Below are positions 1-14,600 of a DNA stretch of 64,000 bases, piece after piece. The stretch's first letter is position 1, and each line of letters begins with the position of its first letter. The position numbers were made by a program, and so were the translations under genes. The notes below the pieces were generated by a model, which was not told where the DNA came from, searched no databases, and worked only from the letters and a program-made list of their open reading frames with translations. This DNA comes from Mesaphorura yosii (lineage: Eukaryota; Arthropoda; Collembola; Poduromorpha; Tullbergiidae): positions 310,001 to 374,000 of the forward strand of contig WIXG01000029.1 of the NCBI GenBank assembly GCA_009869945.1, in the 5' to 3' direction.

Positions 1-2068
1 GACGTCGCATTAGCACCGGTGCTACATAATTGAACCTTGTTACTGCTCAACTGGTCACTGGTACGCGATTATTGGAACCATTTCAAATCATTTGGTCGTT
101 TTCCTTTCGGCTGGTTAGGGTCGAGGTTCTTATTAATGGTCTTGATCAGTGTGCTATTATTTGGAGCTTCTTGTCACATTAGAATCCATTAGCGGGACAA
201 TACTGTACAGGAATTACGAATAACCTGTAGTTGCGAAGCCTGAATGGATAGAAATACCTTACTGGAGCATTAAATGGTCAGTGACAACAATAATGACTCG
301 GAAGATGAATAAACTTTGGCTGTATTGTCCAGTTCAGTATTTGCCTAGCCTTTGTTTCGGCCTCTCTTTACGTTCCTCAGAATTGTACAACAAAGTTAAA
401 CGTACCAGTTCCATTAACAAAGCCGGGGAAGATCGGACAAAGACACAAAATTCCGGTCATTACAGAATTCAATACATTCATTCTGGCGTCGAATATAACT
501 GTGGGGCAGACTTAAACATCGGTAATGTCCTTCTTGTGAACCTTTATTCAAAATTAATGGCTATTTAATAGTGTTTAAAATTGTATCACTCATTCTATAC
601 TTTTGACAGACTCCTGAGCATTGCATTGGAAGCTCGCCGTTAAAGGCTGACAGAATTATGTGTATTTGCTTTAAACAGACCGAGGAATGAATGTCTAATT
701 TAATTGTGTAAGAAAATGTTCTTTGAAAGAGAGTTTGAGTTTGATAAATTGTTCCTTACGAATAATAAACCAGTAACGTACGTGATAATGTAGTATAATT
801 ATTTTGAGAGAGAAAAATTGGGGAAAAGAGAGAATATTTATCATAATTTTTTCAGTACAGTTGCCAGTTTCTGGCTGTTTCTCTCGTATTTTTCCGCGTG
901 CCTTTGGCTTGGCTTGCCGTGACTGACATGACTAATGTTCAATCAGCCATGGTTCGACTCTGCCAACTAATATTTTATTTTGATAAATAATTTGTAATTT
1001 GAGACTCACCGCCAATGCCAGTAAGGCTCGCATGCCAATGCCAATAAAGCTTTTGCACATGCATGATTTGATTTTCTGCGCATCTAAAATTGATGAGCTT
1101 AGGAATGTGGACTTGGCACGTACCAGGCACGACCACCGTACGGGCCTTTAAGAAATTCTCTCAAGAAAAAGTAAGGCAGGCACCGCAAGAAGTGTTTACT
1201 AGAGCAAGTCGCTCAAATTCATTTTTGTACTCGGCGCACTTAGTTCACAAACAATAAGAGAAAAATTGAATTAATGACGTGGGCGGTGCAGGCAAAAAAG
1301 ATAGAGCCGAAAGGTTTTTGGCTTCTCTTTGCGTCTACTTCTGTGATTTCTTGGAGACATTTTTGTTTCAATCAAAACGAAAGATCATGTTCGTGCTTCT
1401 CTTCGTTCTCTCAAGCATGCCGCTGCCGCCGATGTCGTGGCGTGTCGGCCCGAGCCTTTATGACTTGCACCTGCGCTGCGTGCAGTGCGGTGCACTGTAG
1501 GACGGGCACATTCAGTAGTGTCTAGTGTCGTGCTCAGGTTTTGTGTCGTCAGTGTTACGGCCGTAGTCACAGGCTAATGAAGAAGTAGACGACATGCACC
1601 ACCCACAATTGTGGTGCATTGTTGTCGTGCTTGCCTTTCAACTTTGGGAGCGCACAACAATTGAGCCCCAAATGAGTTCGGTTCAGCATTGCCGCCTGAT
1701 TATGAAAAGGTGCTTGCTCATGTCGAGCCACGCACAGGTTTTGAGCAAAGAAAATACATTATGTGCACGGGGACTTGAATCGGTGTATAATGAAACCAAA
1801 ACTTTTAAATGACAAATCTACACGACTTTCGTGATTTCGGTCTTTCAGTAAATCTTATCTACAAAGCAAACGGCAAGGCACTCTTGCCCATTTTAATAAG
1901 AATGTAGAATTTTAATGCATTTGTATTGAGCTTTTGGTAAAAGCAAGTTGTCGCCTGTGCATAAGTAAAGTGCTAAGTTTCGAGAATTTAAATGTTTGTG
2001 AGTCAATACTCATCACATCACATTAAAGACATCCGGCACCGACTTCCTTGATTCCCTCTTTCCTTCAG

Positions 2069-2219
2069 ATTGTGGTGCAAATGGAATGGAAATGAACACC
2101 ATCAGCCGCAAGTCAGTTGTCATTCATGTTATGATGATTGTTCAGTTTCTAGAACTTGTGGTTCAGAATCAGAATCTCCGCTTCCCGATGCCAACTTGCT
2201 TTCACTCTTCACTGTAGAG
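2069..2219 (+). other. Orphan exon-like block with strong splice sites
   Basis: A pyrimidine-rich acceptor (CCCTCTTTCCTTCAG) immediately precedes position 2069 and a strong donor (GAG followed by GTACGTGAG) follows position 2219, bounding 151 nt. One frame is open through the whole block and reads as a Cys/His-rich then Ser/Glu/Pro-rich segment (LWCKWNGNEHH near the start, SESESPLPD near the end). I do not recognise a domain and could not find partner exons nearby. It could be an exon of an unseen transcript (coding or not) or chance. Confidence 0.2.
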
Positions 2220-5200
2220 GTACGTGAGATGAGGGAAGACTACCGGACGGCTTTAGCAGCCAAAGATTCGGCACTCGGAGTTCATCTCACAGAATTAAAA
2301 TATGGAGCGGAAGGAAGAGAAAGCCGGTTCGAAGGACTGGCAGACCGCAGTCGTGCTCCTCATGATGATCATTCGCTCATGAGCATAAAAAGCCCCCATG
2401 TATAAAAATATGAAATGAATATTCATGTCATGAAGACAAAAAGCGGAGACATTTCATCCGCCGCTCCGTCTCCCGGTCTGAATGGCATGAGGAGAAGTCA
2501 TTCGAATGAATTTCAAATCTTGTCTCTTTTTTATGATTCTATTTTTCTGCCGTTTTCTCAGTTCGTTTAATTCTGGTCTCACAGATATCAAAAAATGCAA
2601 ACGACTTTTTCTCAGATCGTTACGCGCTTAAGAGTTGAAGAACTGGTGCGCTCGGCTCCTCTCCCTCTTGTCCTCGCATCATGCAACATTAAGATTTAAT
2701 TGAATACGGTGTCGCGGTTATGATGGCATGGCATGGCAAGAATTTCGTGCACAGAGAAATAATAAGACACAGTCAATGCAGAAGAGAAACTTCTCGGTCT
2801 CGTCTCATATCTCGAGTTTGCAACTTGGAAGTTTCCAAATTCCGTCCTCAGCATATGCTTTGCATGGCTGGTGGAGAGTAATTAAACCAATTACACCAAG
2901 AACAACTCAAAGTTTTACAAGCTGGAAGTGCGAGATAAAAACTCGCATACTTCACGATTCTCCGTTCTCTTCATGGCTTGATTGCTTTTCCGCTTTGCCA
3001 GGATTTCCTCTTTTCATCACGACTGCTCTGACACACGCTTTCGCATGCAATAAATCGCTTGTCCGGCTTGCTGCCTGCTTTAGGCTTCCCGCGAAGAACA
3101 GCGATGCTTTTTTTATATCTTGACATAAGTTGCTTCATCTTGTACTTTGAATTTTTAATCTGGCGTCCAGTTCAAAGTCTGTAACTGCACACAGCCCAGA
3201 TTAACCCTGTAAAGATCAAAAGTCAATTTACTTAACCAACATATTCAAATATCACATTTTCAATTGCTGCTAAGCTCACATGCACTTTGTATAATTATGT
3301 CCCTCGTAATAGTAGTAAATGATGAGAAACAAAGTTTTACTTCTCTGTAAATGATACGTAAATCTATGAGTTACGTGTACATGGAATGTAGTAAGATTCA
3401 GACACTAAACCGGCAAATAGCAAAAACCCATTATGATCGCACTTTGACCTGCACGACCCTTTTCTCCTTATTTCTTGGATTGATTATGATTAATGATGCC
3501 TAAGTTATAACTTCGACCATTTTGGGAATTTGCCGTATTTTACAACCGCTACCATTATAGATGTCATATTCAATGCCTAAAGATTAGTTCCTGACTTACT
3601 TCGACGAGTAAGACTGACTGAGTTTATCATTTGTAAGAAGCGGAAGGATTTACAACAATGCTCAAACTTGATCAAATTGCGGAAGATGTTGGGTACAGAT
3701 TGGATTTCTAAGAAGTTAACTGATTGGGTGCCAATATTTTAGTGAGATTCAAAATTAATGACGGAACCATGTGCAAACTGCACATGCACGCACGATGCAG
3801 TTTGGATACCCAATCAATTTGTTCCGGGCGAATCATGTGAACACCTTTCAGACCAATAAAGTTCGCAAACTGCTCAGCGCAGATTCCTTTCAACGATTCT
3901 TGGAAAACTTGATTGGAGAATTTTTAATTGACTGGCTGCTGAGTGCTCTGACATCTTGGCTTCGAGTGCTGTAAGCAGATCGTTGCTGCAATCAAGTAAC
4001 AGAACAGATAATTATGTTGTTATCTCATGTAGAACGTGGATCCTTCAAAATTGAAATTCTGGGAATTGAATCGTATTAAGGAACAATAACAAAGGTGATT
4101 CTCAGCATTCCGCTGCTAATGATTAAATAATTTCATGTATCACATTAATTCGAGATTGCCAAAGATGATCTATTGCTATTGTAGAACTATGGACATTAAG
4201 CAGCATTCGAGCTCATCTTGGTCCGCTGAATGCATTGGCTGAAGTACAAAGTATCGAACTGACCAACAAAAAATTCCAATACATCATTTTGTGCCAAATC
4301 ATATTGCCTTGCGAGCACGCACGCATAATGCGGTGTGGCACGCACAAGCTCTGCTCAAGTCACGATTTTCATCTTAGGAAGTTTGCACCGCATATGTTGC
4401 CTGTCTTGCAAAAAATGAACGAACGATCTCATTTTTTAAAATTCCAAACTTATCAATGCATTGCCCAAAGCCTCATGAAGGCCACACAAACGTAATATAT
4501 AAGAAAGGATCTCTCTGGTGTAGATCTCCTGATCCTTTCACTGCCGTTAGGGCCCGAAGCTACTCTGCTATTCCCTTCTAAATGCGTCGGATGGATTTTA
4601 GAAGCGGTCGCGGAGCTGATGAATAGATAACAAATTCGGCTGGCTGCATGCAATTCGACTTTTGATTCGGACAACTACACAAGCGCGGAGAAAGAAAAAT
4701 CTTCTTAGCGCTTTTGATGCTCTGATCTATCCAATTTGGAGTGGAGTTTTGTTAATTTATAAATCTTGGAAACACGAACTCCAACTCGCGGCCTCCAAGC
4801 TTGACTGATGAAACCGCTGATACAATGCGACTGAGAATGTGAACAATGCGATGCGGTGAAAGAGCACAAAGACCTCGCCTTGAGTGCAATATTAATAATA
4901 TGGGAATCGGATATTTGATTCAGTTTTTTATTACTAACAACGAGCAGGAGGCATCCGTTGAATGGAATCGGTGGCCGTCTGAGCTAATAAGCGAAAGTTT
5001 GCCGCCGGATTCACAAAAGATTGCTGACTTCTGGGATGAGAGCTCAATAAAATTAATCAGTGCACGGACATTAAACTTAATCCCTTCATGATATTAAATT
5101 GTACGAAAGAGGAATCGGGGAACCTGCTGCACTGGTGCTCAGAGCGAAAGCGTCAGCTTGTCTCAATTCACGTTTCAATGTGTAGCCGAGCCGAGTTCAA

Positions 5201-5639
5201 TGGCACTGACATTTCACGATTATTCACCAAATTCATTTGCGTCTCCGTCTCACATTATTCTCCTTCCTGGCCGACACGCTCGCAAGCATACGTAGATCGA
5301 GGATGGTGAGGGATCCGAGTTTACGGATTGGAAGTGAAAATTTATGGGCCAGATTACAAATGAGGGAGTAAAGTCATGACTATTTTGTACACATTAATTA
5401 GTACTCACTCTCTGCTAAATCTAAAATGCACAGGTTTCTCGATCATTTCTCTTTCTCGTATTAAAATTGGCAAAGAGAAGGTAAATGAACTCGCGAGAGA
5501 CGAGACCCAGGACAGTTTTGCTCATTCTTAACACGCGAAAAAACAAATTTCCGATTTACTAAATTGGGTGACCACAGCACGGACGAATCTCTGCCAAAAG
5601 TGTTTCGAGAAAGGGTCAAAAACCACAAAACTGCAGACT

Positions 5640-5659
5640 GGAGTTGGAGTTGGAGTTGG
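5640..5659. repeat. Short GGAGTT hexamer microsatellite
   Basis: Three perfect GGAGTT units plus GG occur in a row in gene-free DNA. This is an ordinary simple repeat. Confidence 0.8.
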
Positions 5660-8417
5660 TCAACCTTCGCACCGAGTCAGTAATAAACCTGATGCCAAAC
5701 CACAACCACAGAAATCCGCGTGCGCGACGTGATGGCAGTCGAGCCAAACAACTTTAAATTTTGGAGTGATGAGTTGCAAAGGCTTCTCACTAAAATTGTT
5801 GACACTTGTCTACAACGGTATTCTGTGCACTGTTTCATCTCCCTGCAAGTCGGAAGGCGAGAGCATGCAATTATTTCACTCGAACCCGGAAGAATTATGA
5901 ATGGTAGCAGTGGGTGATAGTGAATTGGTAATTCCGGATTCCCTAAATTGTGTACTGAAGGGCCAACGCAAGGTGCAGTGTGATTCTTGAGCTCATCATT
6001 ACTCTTGTTGTCAGGTCAGTGCGTCCAGCCCAGCGTTCACCTGCCCGCCTTGCTAGATGTACACTTGGGTGGGCTTTTATTGTTCTTGAATAAGCTACGC
6101 GTTATGGTCCACAAATACTATTACTACAATAAGAGACTAAATATTATGTAATCAGAAACACACGGACCGCACCGCAACTGTGGATGCCGCATTGATCCCG
6201 TCTTAATTCATGTGTTATTCACTTTCGTCATTTTCATCTCTTGTGTGTCTTGCAGCTTGACAACATTCGTGATTCATGATTCTTTCACCATCGTCGACTC
6301 GACACGGCTTCGGCTCGAAGTAAATTGAAAATTCAATTTTGAACACATTCCATCGTGCATGTGTATCAGCATCGGCGACAGTGCACGGTGTGCGATCACC
6401 GCGAAGATGCGTTCATGTGGCTCAATTCAATACCGAGCAAAAAACGAATTTTTCATACAAATTAATCATTGACTTGGTCTCGCTTTCGAGCTATTAGTGT
6501 GCATGTACACTTGCCACCGCGTGTAGTGCAGAATGAATGAGAAGGATTTGATAAGCTTCTTTAATTCTTTCCATTTAATTCATTATGTCTATTATGCTCA
6601 CGCAGTGTTATTCTGTACGCGGCCAGTGCAATACAATGCAACAGAGTGGTGGTTTCTCCCCAAGTGGGAATTGAATAATAATAATCCTTTGATCTGAATA
6701 AAGGCTCGGATGCAAAAATGCTGCAAATTACAGCCATAGTCGCAGTCACCATACCGCGACACCAATTTCATGGTCGCATTGTCAATTCGTGCAGTGATCT
6801 GTTATTATAAAGAGCATGGCGTGTCGTGTCGTGTAATACAATTACTGCACTACTTCAGTATGCAAATGTCAACTGTTGTTATTGTCAGTGCCAGCGTCAA
6901 GTCACCTCACAAAATCACAGCTTTGGACTGGTAATCTCTCGGTAACAATGCAACAGATGATCAAAACAGGCGAGTGAATGAGTTGTGGTGTGAGATGACC
7001 CCATGCCACGGGGAAAATGACTAGGATCGACCTTTGTGCACAACACTGCTAATCTTTATATAACTCGAGAGAGTTCATCATTTTTACAATACTGAGCTGA
7101 ACATGAACAGATTTGTGGTGCATAAATCTGGTTACACGAATGGGTTAACCAGACTCGATTCAAAAGCTGCAAATGACTTCCAGAGGGCAAATCTGTTTAA
7201 ACCAGTGTGGTGAGCCTTGTTGGGTCGTCGGATTTCATTTGCAAGAATAAACCGCAGCTCAGCGTCCTGCCTTTGGATAACAATCAATATTTTACGCATT
7301 AAATATTATGTGCATCGTATTATCATCCGCGTCGTTGAACAAGTCGTAATTCAGACGACTTTTTGCTGTTTCTTTGTGCCGTGCTGTTGCTGTCCACCAC
7401 GGGGGACGAATGTTCTACTTGGACTTTTTCTTTTTCATTTCTTTCCGACTGAACATGGACAATGAGGACTCACACAGAGAAAAGAATAGGGAAAATGAGA
7501 ATAATGCCGAGTATCTCATTGAAAAAGGTAAAAAAGAGTGCAGTGCGTGGAATGGAACCATATGAAGAGTAAAGTACTGTGAAGAATTCTGAATGCTGCT
7601 GGAAGTATCTAGATTATCTCACATGAGCTGCTCGCATTCTTTGTCCGACTGTGACGCGGCGTACGAAAATCATAAAATCAAAGGAAAAAAGTACTCTTTT
7701 GATTTCATTTGGATTTACAGACGATTTATCAGAAGCACACAGATTTTTACTTAACAGACCTACAAGTCCAAGTTCTTTATAATCTAATGCCCTTCACTGT
7801 CGCATTCTCTTTGATCATAAACTTCCCGCAAATATGTAGCGCACTTATGGAGTCATAATTTGATATACTTTACTCTTTTGCGTTTCCCTTCGAATCTGCA
7901 GAGCGAGCATCAGTGTAAGTGGTAAGTGATACATAGATATTCTTCACACCATTGACTTTTCAATAGATCAGAAGTCAATACAGTATTGCACTCTGAGAAT
8001 TTAGGACTGAAAATCCCACTTGTATGAACTAGTTATGTACCACACGTTATGAAGAACTGAAACTTAAAATTTTTAATTTTAATATTCTCTTAAAAGGCTT
8101 TGATATGATTGAGCCACCTGCTGCTCCTGTGCTTAGCCAAAGCCTTTAATATTATTATTAACCCTCTACGAACCATTGTCATGTCGGTTGTGGTGGCGAA
8201 GAACGGCAATGGCAATTTGTTGTACATGATATACTGCGTGTAGTGCGGTTTTAATCCTCAATTCTTCATTACAAATGAAAGACACGAGCACATCTTCAAG
8301 TATATGAATCACTCTTAGCTGATGCATCAGAGTCGGAGCACGTAACGAGTAGTGGGACGTCGAGCGACCTGCCCGTTGTTAAAACTTACTGAAGCAAGCA
8401 GTCACTATACGCTGTGA

Positions 8418-8660
8418 ACTTCTACACGATGACCTAACGTATGTGGCTTAAACTCGTAACGCTCTTGCTTCTTCGTTTCTGAAATATCCTGCAGTGGGCA
8501 ACGACCCGCTCCGACTTGTACATGATTACCTCAGATATGTATCTTAAAATTGTAACGCCCTTGCTTCTTCGTCTTTGAAATATCCTGCAACTGAGCTGAA
8601 CTATTCTGAAATATAACATGATTAATCAGACATGCTTTTAAAATTCATTGAGACCGCACT
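8418..8660. repeat. Degenerate 96-bp tandem repeat, about 2.5 units
   Basis: The sequence at 8418-8500 recurs at 8514-8597 and, in part and more diverged, from about 8610 to 8650. Anchor points (ACACGAT/ACATGAT) lie at 8424, 8520 and 8616, so the period is 96 bp at both steps. Shared blocks include TTGCTTCTTCGT and GAAATATCCTGCA. Because 96 is a multiple of three, one minus-strand frame reads as a 32-residue repeat (CRIFQ[R/K]RRSK) through two units, but no longer gene is visible around it. This is either a minisatellite or a decayed repeat-coding segment. Confidence 0.8.
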
Positions 8661-11600
8661 AGTTGTGATTGAATTGATTATCCTCGAGTTTTATATAAAA
8701 AATTAGGCATGACAACGATAGATATCCAAAATATATATCCTTCATTCGCCGTTCAACGTGCACTTAGCTGTAAAACGAATGCTGCTTAATATTACAATAT
8801 TATCTCAGTTCTGGTCGTGCGCGATCTTCCTGTCTTGCTTTACAAGTACAGGAAACAATTCGCTTTACGACGAACAAATTTATATCTGAATTGTGAGGCG
8901 GGTTCTACAACAAATTTAATACATATCGTATACAGACGGACGGACAGACAAGAACGAATCCATAAGCACACTGAAGATGTGCTAATAAATTACGACGAAC
9001 GAGAGAAAGAAGCAAAGCAGAGGAAAAGGAAGGGGAGAGAAAGAGCAGAATGAAGAGGCACTGTAATCAAGAGTAAAGATGAAGAAAGGAGAGAAATTGA
9101 ATCTACTGCGTCGTCGTGCAGTTGCGGCTGCTGCTGCAGTGAAGTGAAAGTTTATCAAGTCATAGTCATAATACTAAAGACTTACTTTGAATAATAACGA
9201 CAGCACAATACGTTACTTTAACAAGTTTTCTTCTTATCTACTCAAATATCCCATTAAGCTTCGCACTAATTACTCTTTCCACAAGTAAAGCGCAAGCACC
9301 TACTGCAGTACAGTTGTGTCTTGTGTGCTGCAGCAGAGCAGGAGTAGCAGCCGTTGATTGTAATTAGACAGAAAAATAGACGAGCAATTTGTTCGGTTCG
9401 TGTTCATGGCTCTTGTGTTGAGTTTTATTATTTGATGCGATATTTAATATTCTCTTTCACAGATACTATTTCTTCTTCGAGACTTTTGTGCCCTGTGCAG
9501 TGTGGAAGGCAGCATGGCACCCAAACAAAATTATGCGTTCTTGGCTTCGTTTCTGATTTATTACGCAAGCAGCATTTTGCTCTTGCCACTGTAAAAGGAT
9601 AATTAAGAAACTTAAGATGGCGCGATACGAGCTGGGAATAAAATATGCTGGATAGTTTGCGCAGAAATGATAAATACTTATGCCTCCTCTTAATTGGAAC
9701 TCCGAAGAATCCGCTTTGCTCGAATGTATCGTCAATATAGCCGAATGAATCGAGTTCTCAAATAGCCAACCCAAGTGATGTTCTTCTCACTGTGCCTCAT
9801 TACGGTGGATTTATAGTATACTTTTAATTTCCTTTTCACTTCACTTCTCAAAGTAAAAATTTTTTAACTTTGAAGTTTCGTGAAAAAAGGCGGTAAAGTG
9901 CTGAAAAAGTGACGCGAAAATGAGGAGTACGAAAAGTATAAATGCACGGAAGTGGTCACTTCGTGAAAAATGGCAGCAAAGTGAAACGAAAAGTATATCA
10001 TAAATCCAGCATTAGCAGCGACAATGGTCGTGCCCGTGATCCTTCGTGGTATTACAACCCACGCGCATTGCACATCATGTGCGTGTGGGTGGCTGGATTA
10101 ATTTAATGATCAAACCCGAGGATTTTCCTACTCGACACCGGAGAAATGTGTCAATCTTCAGCTTGAGAGCTTCTACGCTTCTCAAGTTTCATGTTTCCCA
10201 CATATTGGCTGGTTCCCGTGTTGCAAAAGCAAAACAAAGGCGTTGTTTGGAGAAAGGGAATGTGACCGAGCAGCCCAATAATGCCGAAAGCAAAAGCAAG
10301 CACGTGAACTCTGAAAGGAACTTCAGCGTATGAATACGGAGACGCGTACGCATATGAATTTGAAATGTTTGCAAAGAAAAGAGATCAGATGACGGAGTGA
10401 TTAATTAGTGTCAGAGAGAAAAAGTTGGTACTCGTACTCAGTTTTAGGTTTTTATGCCCGCTCTGCCTTGGTCGAGTGAAAAGACGGTTTTGTGGTTGTT
10501 AGTTGATGGTTTCATGTTCATCATCATCATTATTCAACTGCCTCGGCTCGTTCAGTTCATACGCGCTCACATATTAGCCGAATGAACTGAAAACTGAACC
10601 TGTGCCTGTTAAAGGACGAGTGCTTAAGTAATAGCTCTGATAGTATTTTTCAACTTCATCTTCTCTCCCTCTCGACTCGACTCCGCATCCTCTTAAACGC
10701 ATCTCTTCAGTTTTACTGCCTTCTCCGACGCTTGCTGAAATGATGAGACGAAAACACATGAACGTAAAAAATTGAGCAAAAGATATCGTATCAGGGGAAC
10801 CTCATTTGTTCGCGTCTCAGCCTCCTTTGCTATTCATCAACATTTTAACGTAAACATTCACCGCGTTTGCGTGGTGCTCTTTATCTTCACTTCTGAGTAG
10901 CAAAAGTTCAGGCCATGCTCATGGCACGGCAAGTTGATATTATTCATTACTTGTGAGCAGCAATAGGCAATAACTAATTAACTCAAGAATGATGATGGTG
11001 ATGAAGGTTAAAAAATCATTGTCCATTGTTCTTGTTCGTGTAGCTTTTATTATTGTCGTACTTCGGAACACAAATTCTTCTCGCATATTTTATAATTGCA
11101 TTCATCCGTTCCACTTGATCACTTAAACACAGCAAGTGTTTACTCGTGTGCATTCTTCCTATTTTTTATTCGCGGTCGCGTTGTGGTCGAACACGATAAT
11201 TGCAGTTACGCGATTTGTGGAATGCAGCGCGACCACGGCCGCGGTTGCGCTTGCGCGGCAAGATAATTTGTACTTGTTGCGAGCAGCGAGAGACGCGACG
11301 GAGGAATTATCGTTATCATTATCTTGCGACTTTATCGCTGCGCTGTTCTGTCCTGCTATTAGCTATTTAAGGTTGCAGCCTGTTCAATTCACTCGTCAAC
11401 ATTAATCATCACCTTCGCTTCATCTTCGCTCGCTGGGCGCGTAATGACGAACATTTCCTCTTTTTAAGGTACGCGTCGAGTTGGAGGCGATGAGATGAAG
11501 TACGAAGGCTCCGTGGGGAATTCGAGTACGGGCCGTCGCGTCGATGTCCATCATCTCATGAAGAACCAATTACGAACGTGTCTCATGTTTCAGTAGCTTC

Positions 11601-14600
11601 AGTGCTTTCACCTACGAGCTGCGACTGATGTGATCGGGCAACCAATCCAATTGGACTCGACTCGACTCATTTCAGTTGAAATGCTAGGCACATGCTCAAC
11701 TCAACTTCAGGTTCCCCTTTCATAATTGAACCATTTGGTTTCCGTATCCTCACCATCTCAGCTGGTAGTAAATAATCATCAGTTAAGTTGTGCCATTTAT
11801 TGCGAATCCGGTAATATCAATAATTTTCAATTATGGCTGCTCAGTAAATTAAGCTTGCCCCTCTTCGCGAATTTTTCAAGACGCTTTTTCATGAACTTTT
11901 TCTCTTTTGGCAAGAACACGTTCTTTGCATTCATGTTCATGGAGATAATTATATGGTATGCATATAAAATTAAATGCAGTAGCAGAAGATCTTGAGCATG
12001 TTTCGAGCTTTCTTCATCTTATCATCCCAGTTGCTGTTATCGCTTCTCTGTTGTTCATCTCGGGATGAGATGCGAGTGAAGCAAAAGCATTTAATTTGAT
12101 ACTGCAATTCTCTCATTTTCATCATGGTACTTTAATCGTGCACTGTACTGCACCAACACAGCGAAGCGGACGCAGAAGCTATTCGGTAGCTTGTTGCTCG
12201 CCTTACTTTGGGAGACAATAATGGGCAAATCGTGGTCGTAGCTTGACTGATTATTGTAATCATGAATACCTCTTAAATTATGCGGACACTGAAATTACAA
12301 CCAAAAAAGTCGCGACTGCGTCTGGCTTTCATTTCATTTTTGCATAAAAATTGAAGTAAAATTTTGGGAGTTTCTGCTTGTCTGCCTTCTTCGGCATCAA
12401 ATTTTTCCTGCGACTGGTTTGGCTTACAGGTTTACGCATAGGTTACGGTAAAGAATGCTCGTAAAACCTTGCGAGACTTACAAAAAATCACATTTTCAAA
12501 TTTTGAATATAATATTGTCTGCTTGACACATATGATTAATGTTCCATTGTCTCGCTGGGCTCAGGCTTTGCTAAAACGCGAGTTTCTGAAGGCTTTTTAT
12601 GTTCTTAAGTTGAGGATTTCTAAAAACAATAAATAACTCATTGTTCTCGGTGTCGCACGGCAGTTTTTGCAATAGTTTTGGTTTAAGGGGCCATGTCCTT
12701 CTGGCAGTTGGGAGCAGTAGAAAGTTGGTGAAATATTCTACCAATTCAATTGTTCACAGTGAGACTCACGGCCAAAATGAAAAAGCACAGATCCCTGCCC
12801 CTCCTGCAACAGCATGATCGAATATTTCAGTAAGACCTTTTTAACAAGATTTGTTGATGATATTTTAATCAAAAATATGACTCCGAATGCCAATTCAACA
12901 ACAAAACGGATTCGAGATTTAATCGTGCCGGCCGATTGATGAAGGTGTTTAGTGAAGCATTAATTCATTAGATTAGAGTTAGAAATGCTTGTGGCATCTG
13001 GTGTCTACCGCTGACGAATATGAATGAACGGGTAGAATCACAACCGACCGTGGTGCGACGCACAAAATGTAATCAGAAATGAATGATAACAACAATCACT
13101 CAATCAAGGATCATATTTTAACACGCCATAATCGTAATGCCATGAAAGTTATGATCAGATAACTCGAAATGGTCACATTTGGCTGCACATGACTATTATG
13201 AATTGATGGCGCGTCCTCTCCTAAACTAATACTATTAAATTACCGCCATTTAGGCTGGTACGTATGGATGTTGCGGTTTAAAACCTTGTGTCGGCACCTG
13301 CGTCATGTATTTTTAATTTCCGTCGATCTAACAATACACAGTAATCTGTACAAATTCGAATGAAGCTAAGCACACACCTTTAAGGAAGGAAGTCGGAATT
13401 GAAAATTGCTTGACATGAGCTCATTCATCTGCCTGGACCAAAATTGGACGGAGCCGGCCAGTGCAGCGGAGCAGACATTCTGTGTGTACGTGTGTTTTCT
13501 ATTGTTGTGGTCTGTGCTTTGATTTCATTGACGTCGACAAAGACTGATTGTGTACATTTTTGTTTTGTGGCACTGATGTGTACAAAGTGGCTCTGGCATG
13601 ATGCATGGCACACGATTTCATTATGATTTTATGCATCCATCAGTCCGCCACGTCGCCTTCCTGGTTGTGGTATGTCGATTACGCTTGTTCCAATACACCA
13701 GTCCACCAGTTGCTGACTGCTGCTGTTTCTGCTCTGTTTTGCATGAATGAGTTCTATTATTCTATGGCATGGTGGTGGTTTGGCTTCTCTTCCCAGGCAG
13801 AACGGATTAGGCATTGCAGCAGACTGGCATTTGGTGTCCGACCATTCTGTTTGCTTTGATTTGGAGAAAGGCAGCGCGGCACTATAATTTCATAACAATA
13901 ACAAACGAAAGGCTTGAAATCTGCTGTAAATAATCATTCTTGAAGACAACAGCGTTCTTTATTGAAGCTTATTTGGCGCAATGAACGTGCAAAAATGTGT
14001 AATAAATGAGATTGGCCACAATCATATTCCGCACCAGTTTTCTCGTTGCTGTGATTGAAATGATTGAAGGTTTGCGTACCCTGCTCTAATAACAGTAACA
14101 AGAGCCGAAATAATTGATTAATGCACGACTTGTACAAATAATGCGGCACGCGGAATTAATTTCTTTCCACTATTGTTGTGCTTATGCTGTGACAATGTTT
14201 CTAAATTCTTGTCCAAAGCGCAACGCTGTGCACGTCCCCATGTCGGACTGGTCGGACACAGTCAAAGCCACAGCGCGAAGATAAGTCATTGTCACTTGAA
14301 TAAAAAATGAGATGAAAGGAAAAGTCATTACATGCAGCTGGTGTCCATTTACATTTTCACAATGATAATAAAAATAATAACTTCACAAACTGTTGTAGAA
14401 CTGCTGCACTGCAGTGTGGCTGTGGGATATTTCTCCTTGTTGCAGTTACATTTGCATTGGAAGCATTAAAATATGTTATTACGCTCAGCGCCTAATTTTA
14501 TGTCGCGTCTGCTTTCCCTTGCTTAATTACAGTGAACGCGTGTGCCTACGCGCATGTCGCAGTGTGTGTTTAATTGCTTGTCAGGCGTTATATGAATGCT

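Noticed and set aside
940..965. GGTTCGACTCT resembling a tRNA B box
   Set aside because: No matching A box or cloverleaf stems upstream. Similar GGTTCGA hits at 2325, 36650 and 37428 also fail.
1594..1619. 9-bp inverted repeat ATGCACCAC / GTGGTGCAT with 8-nt loop
   Set aside because: Short and isolated. Arms of this length are expected by chance in a 64-kb window.
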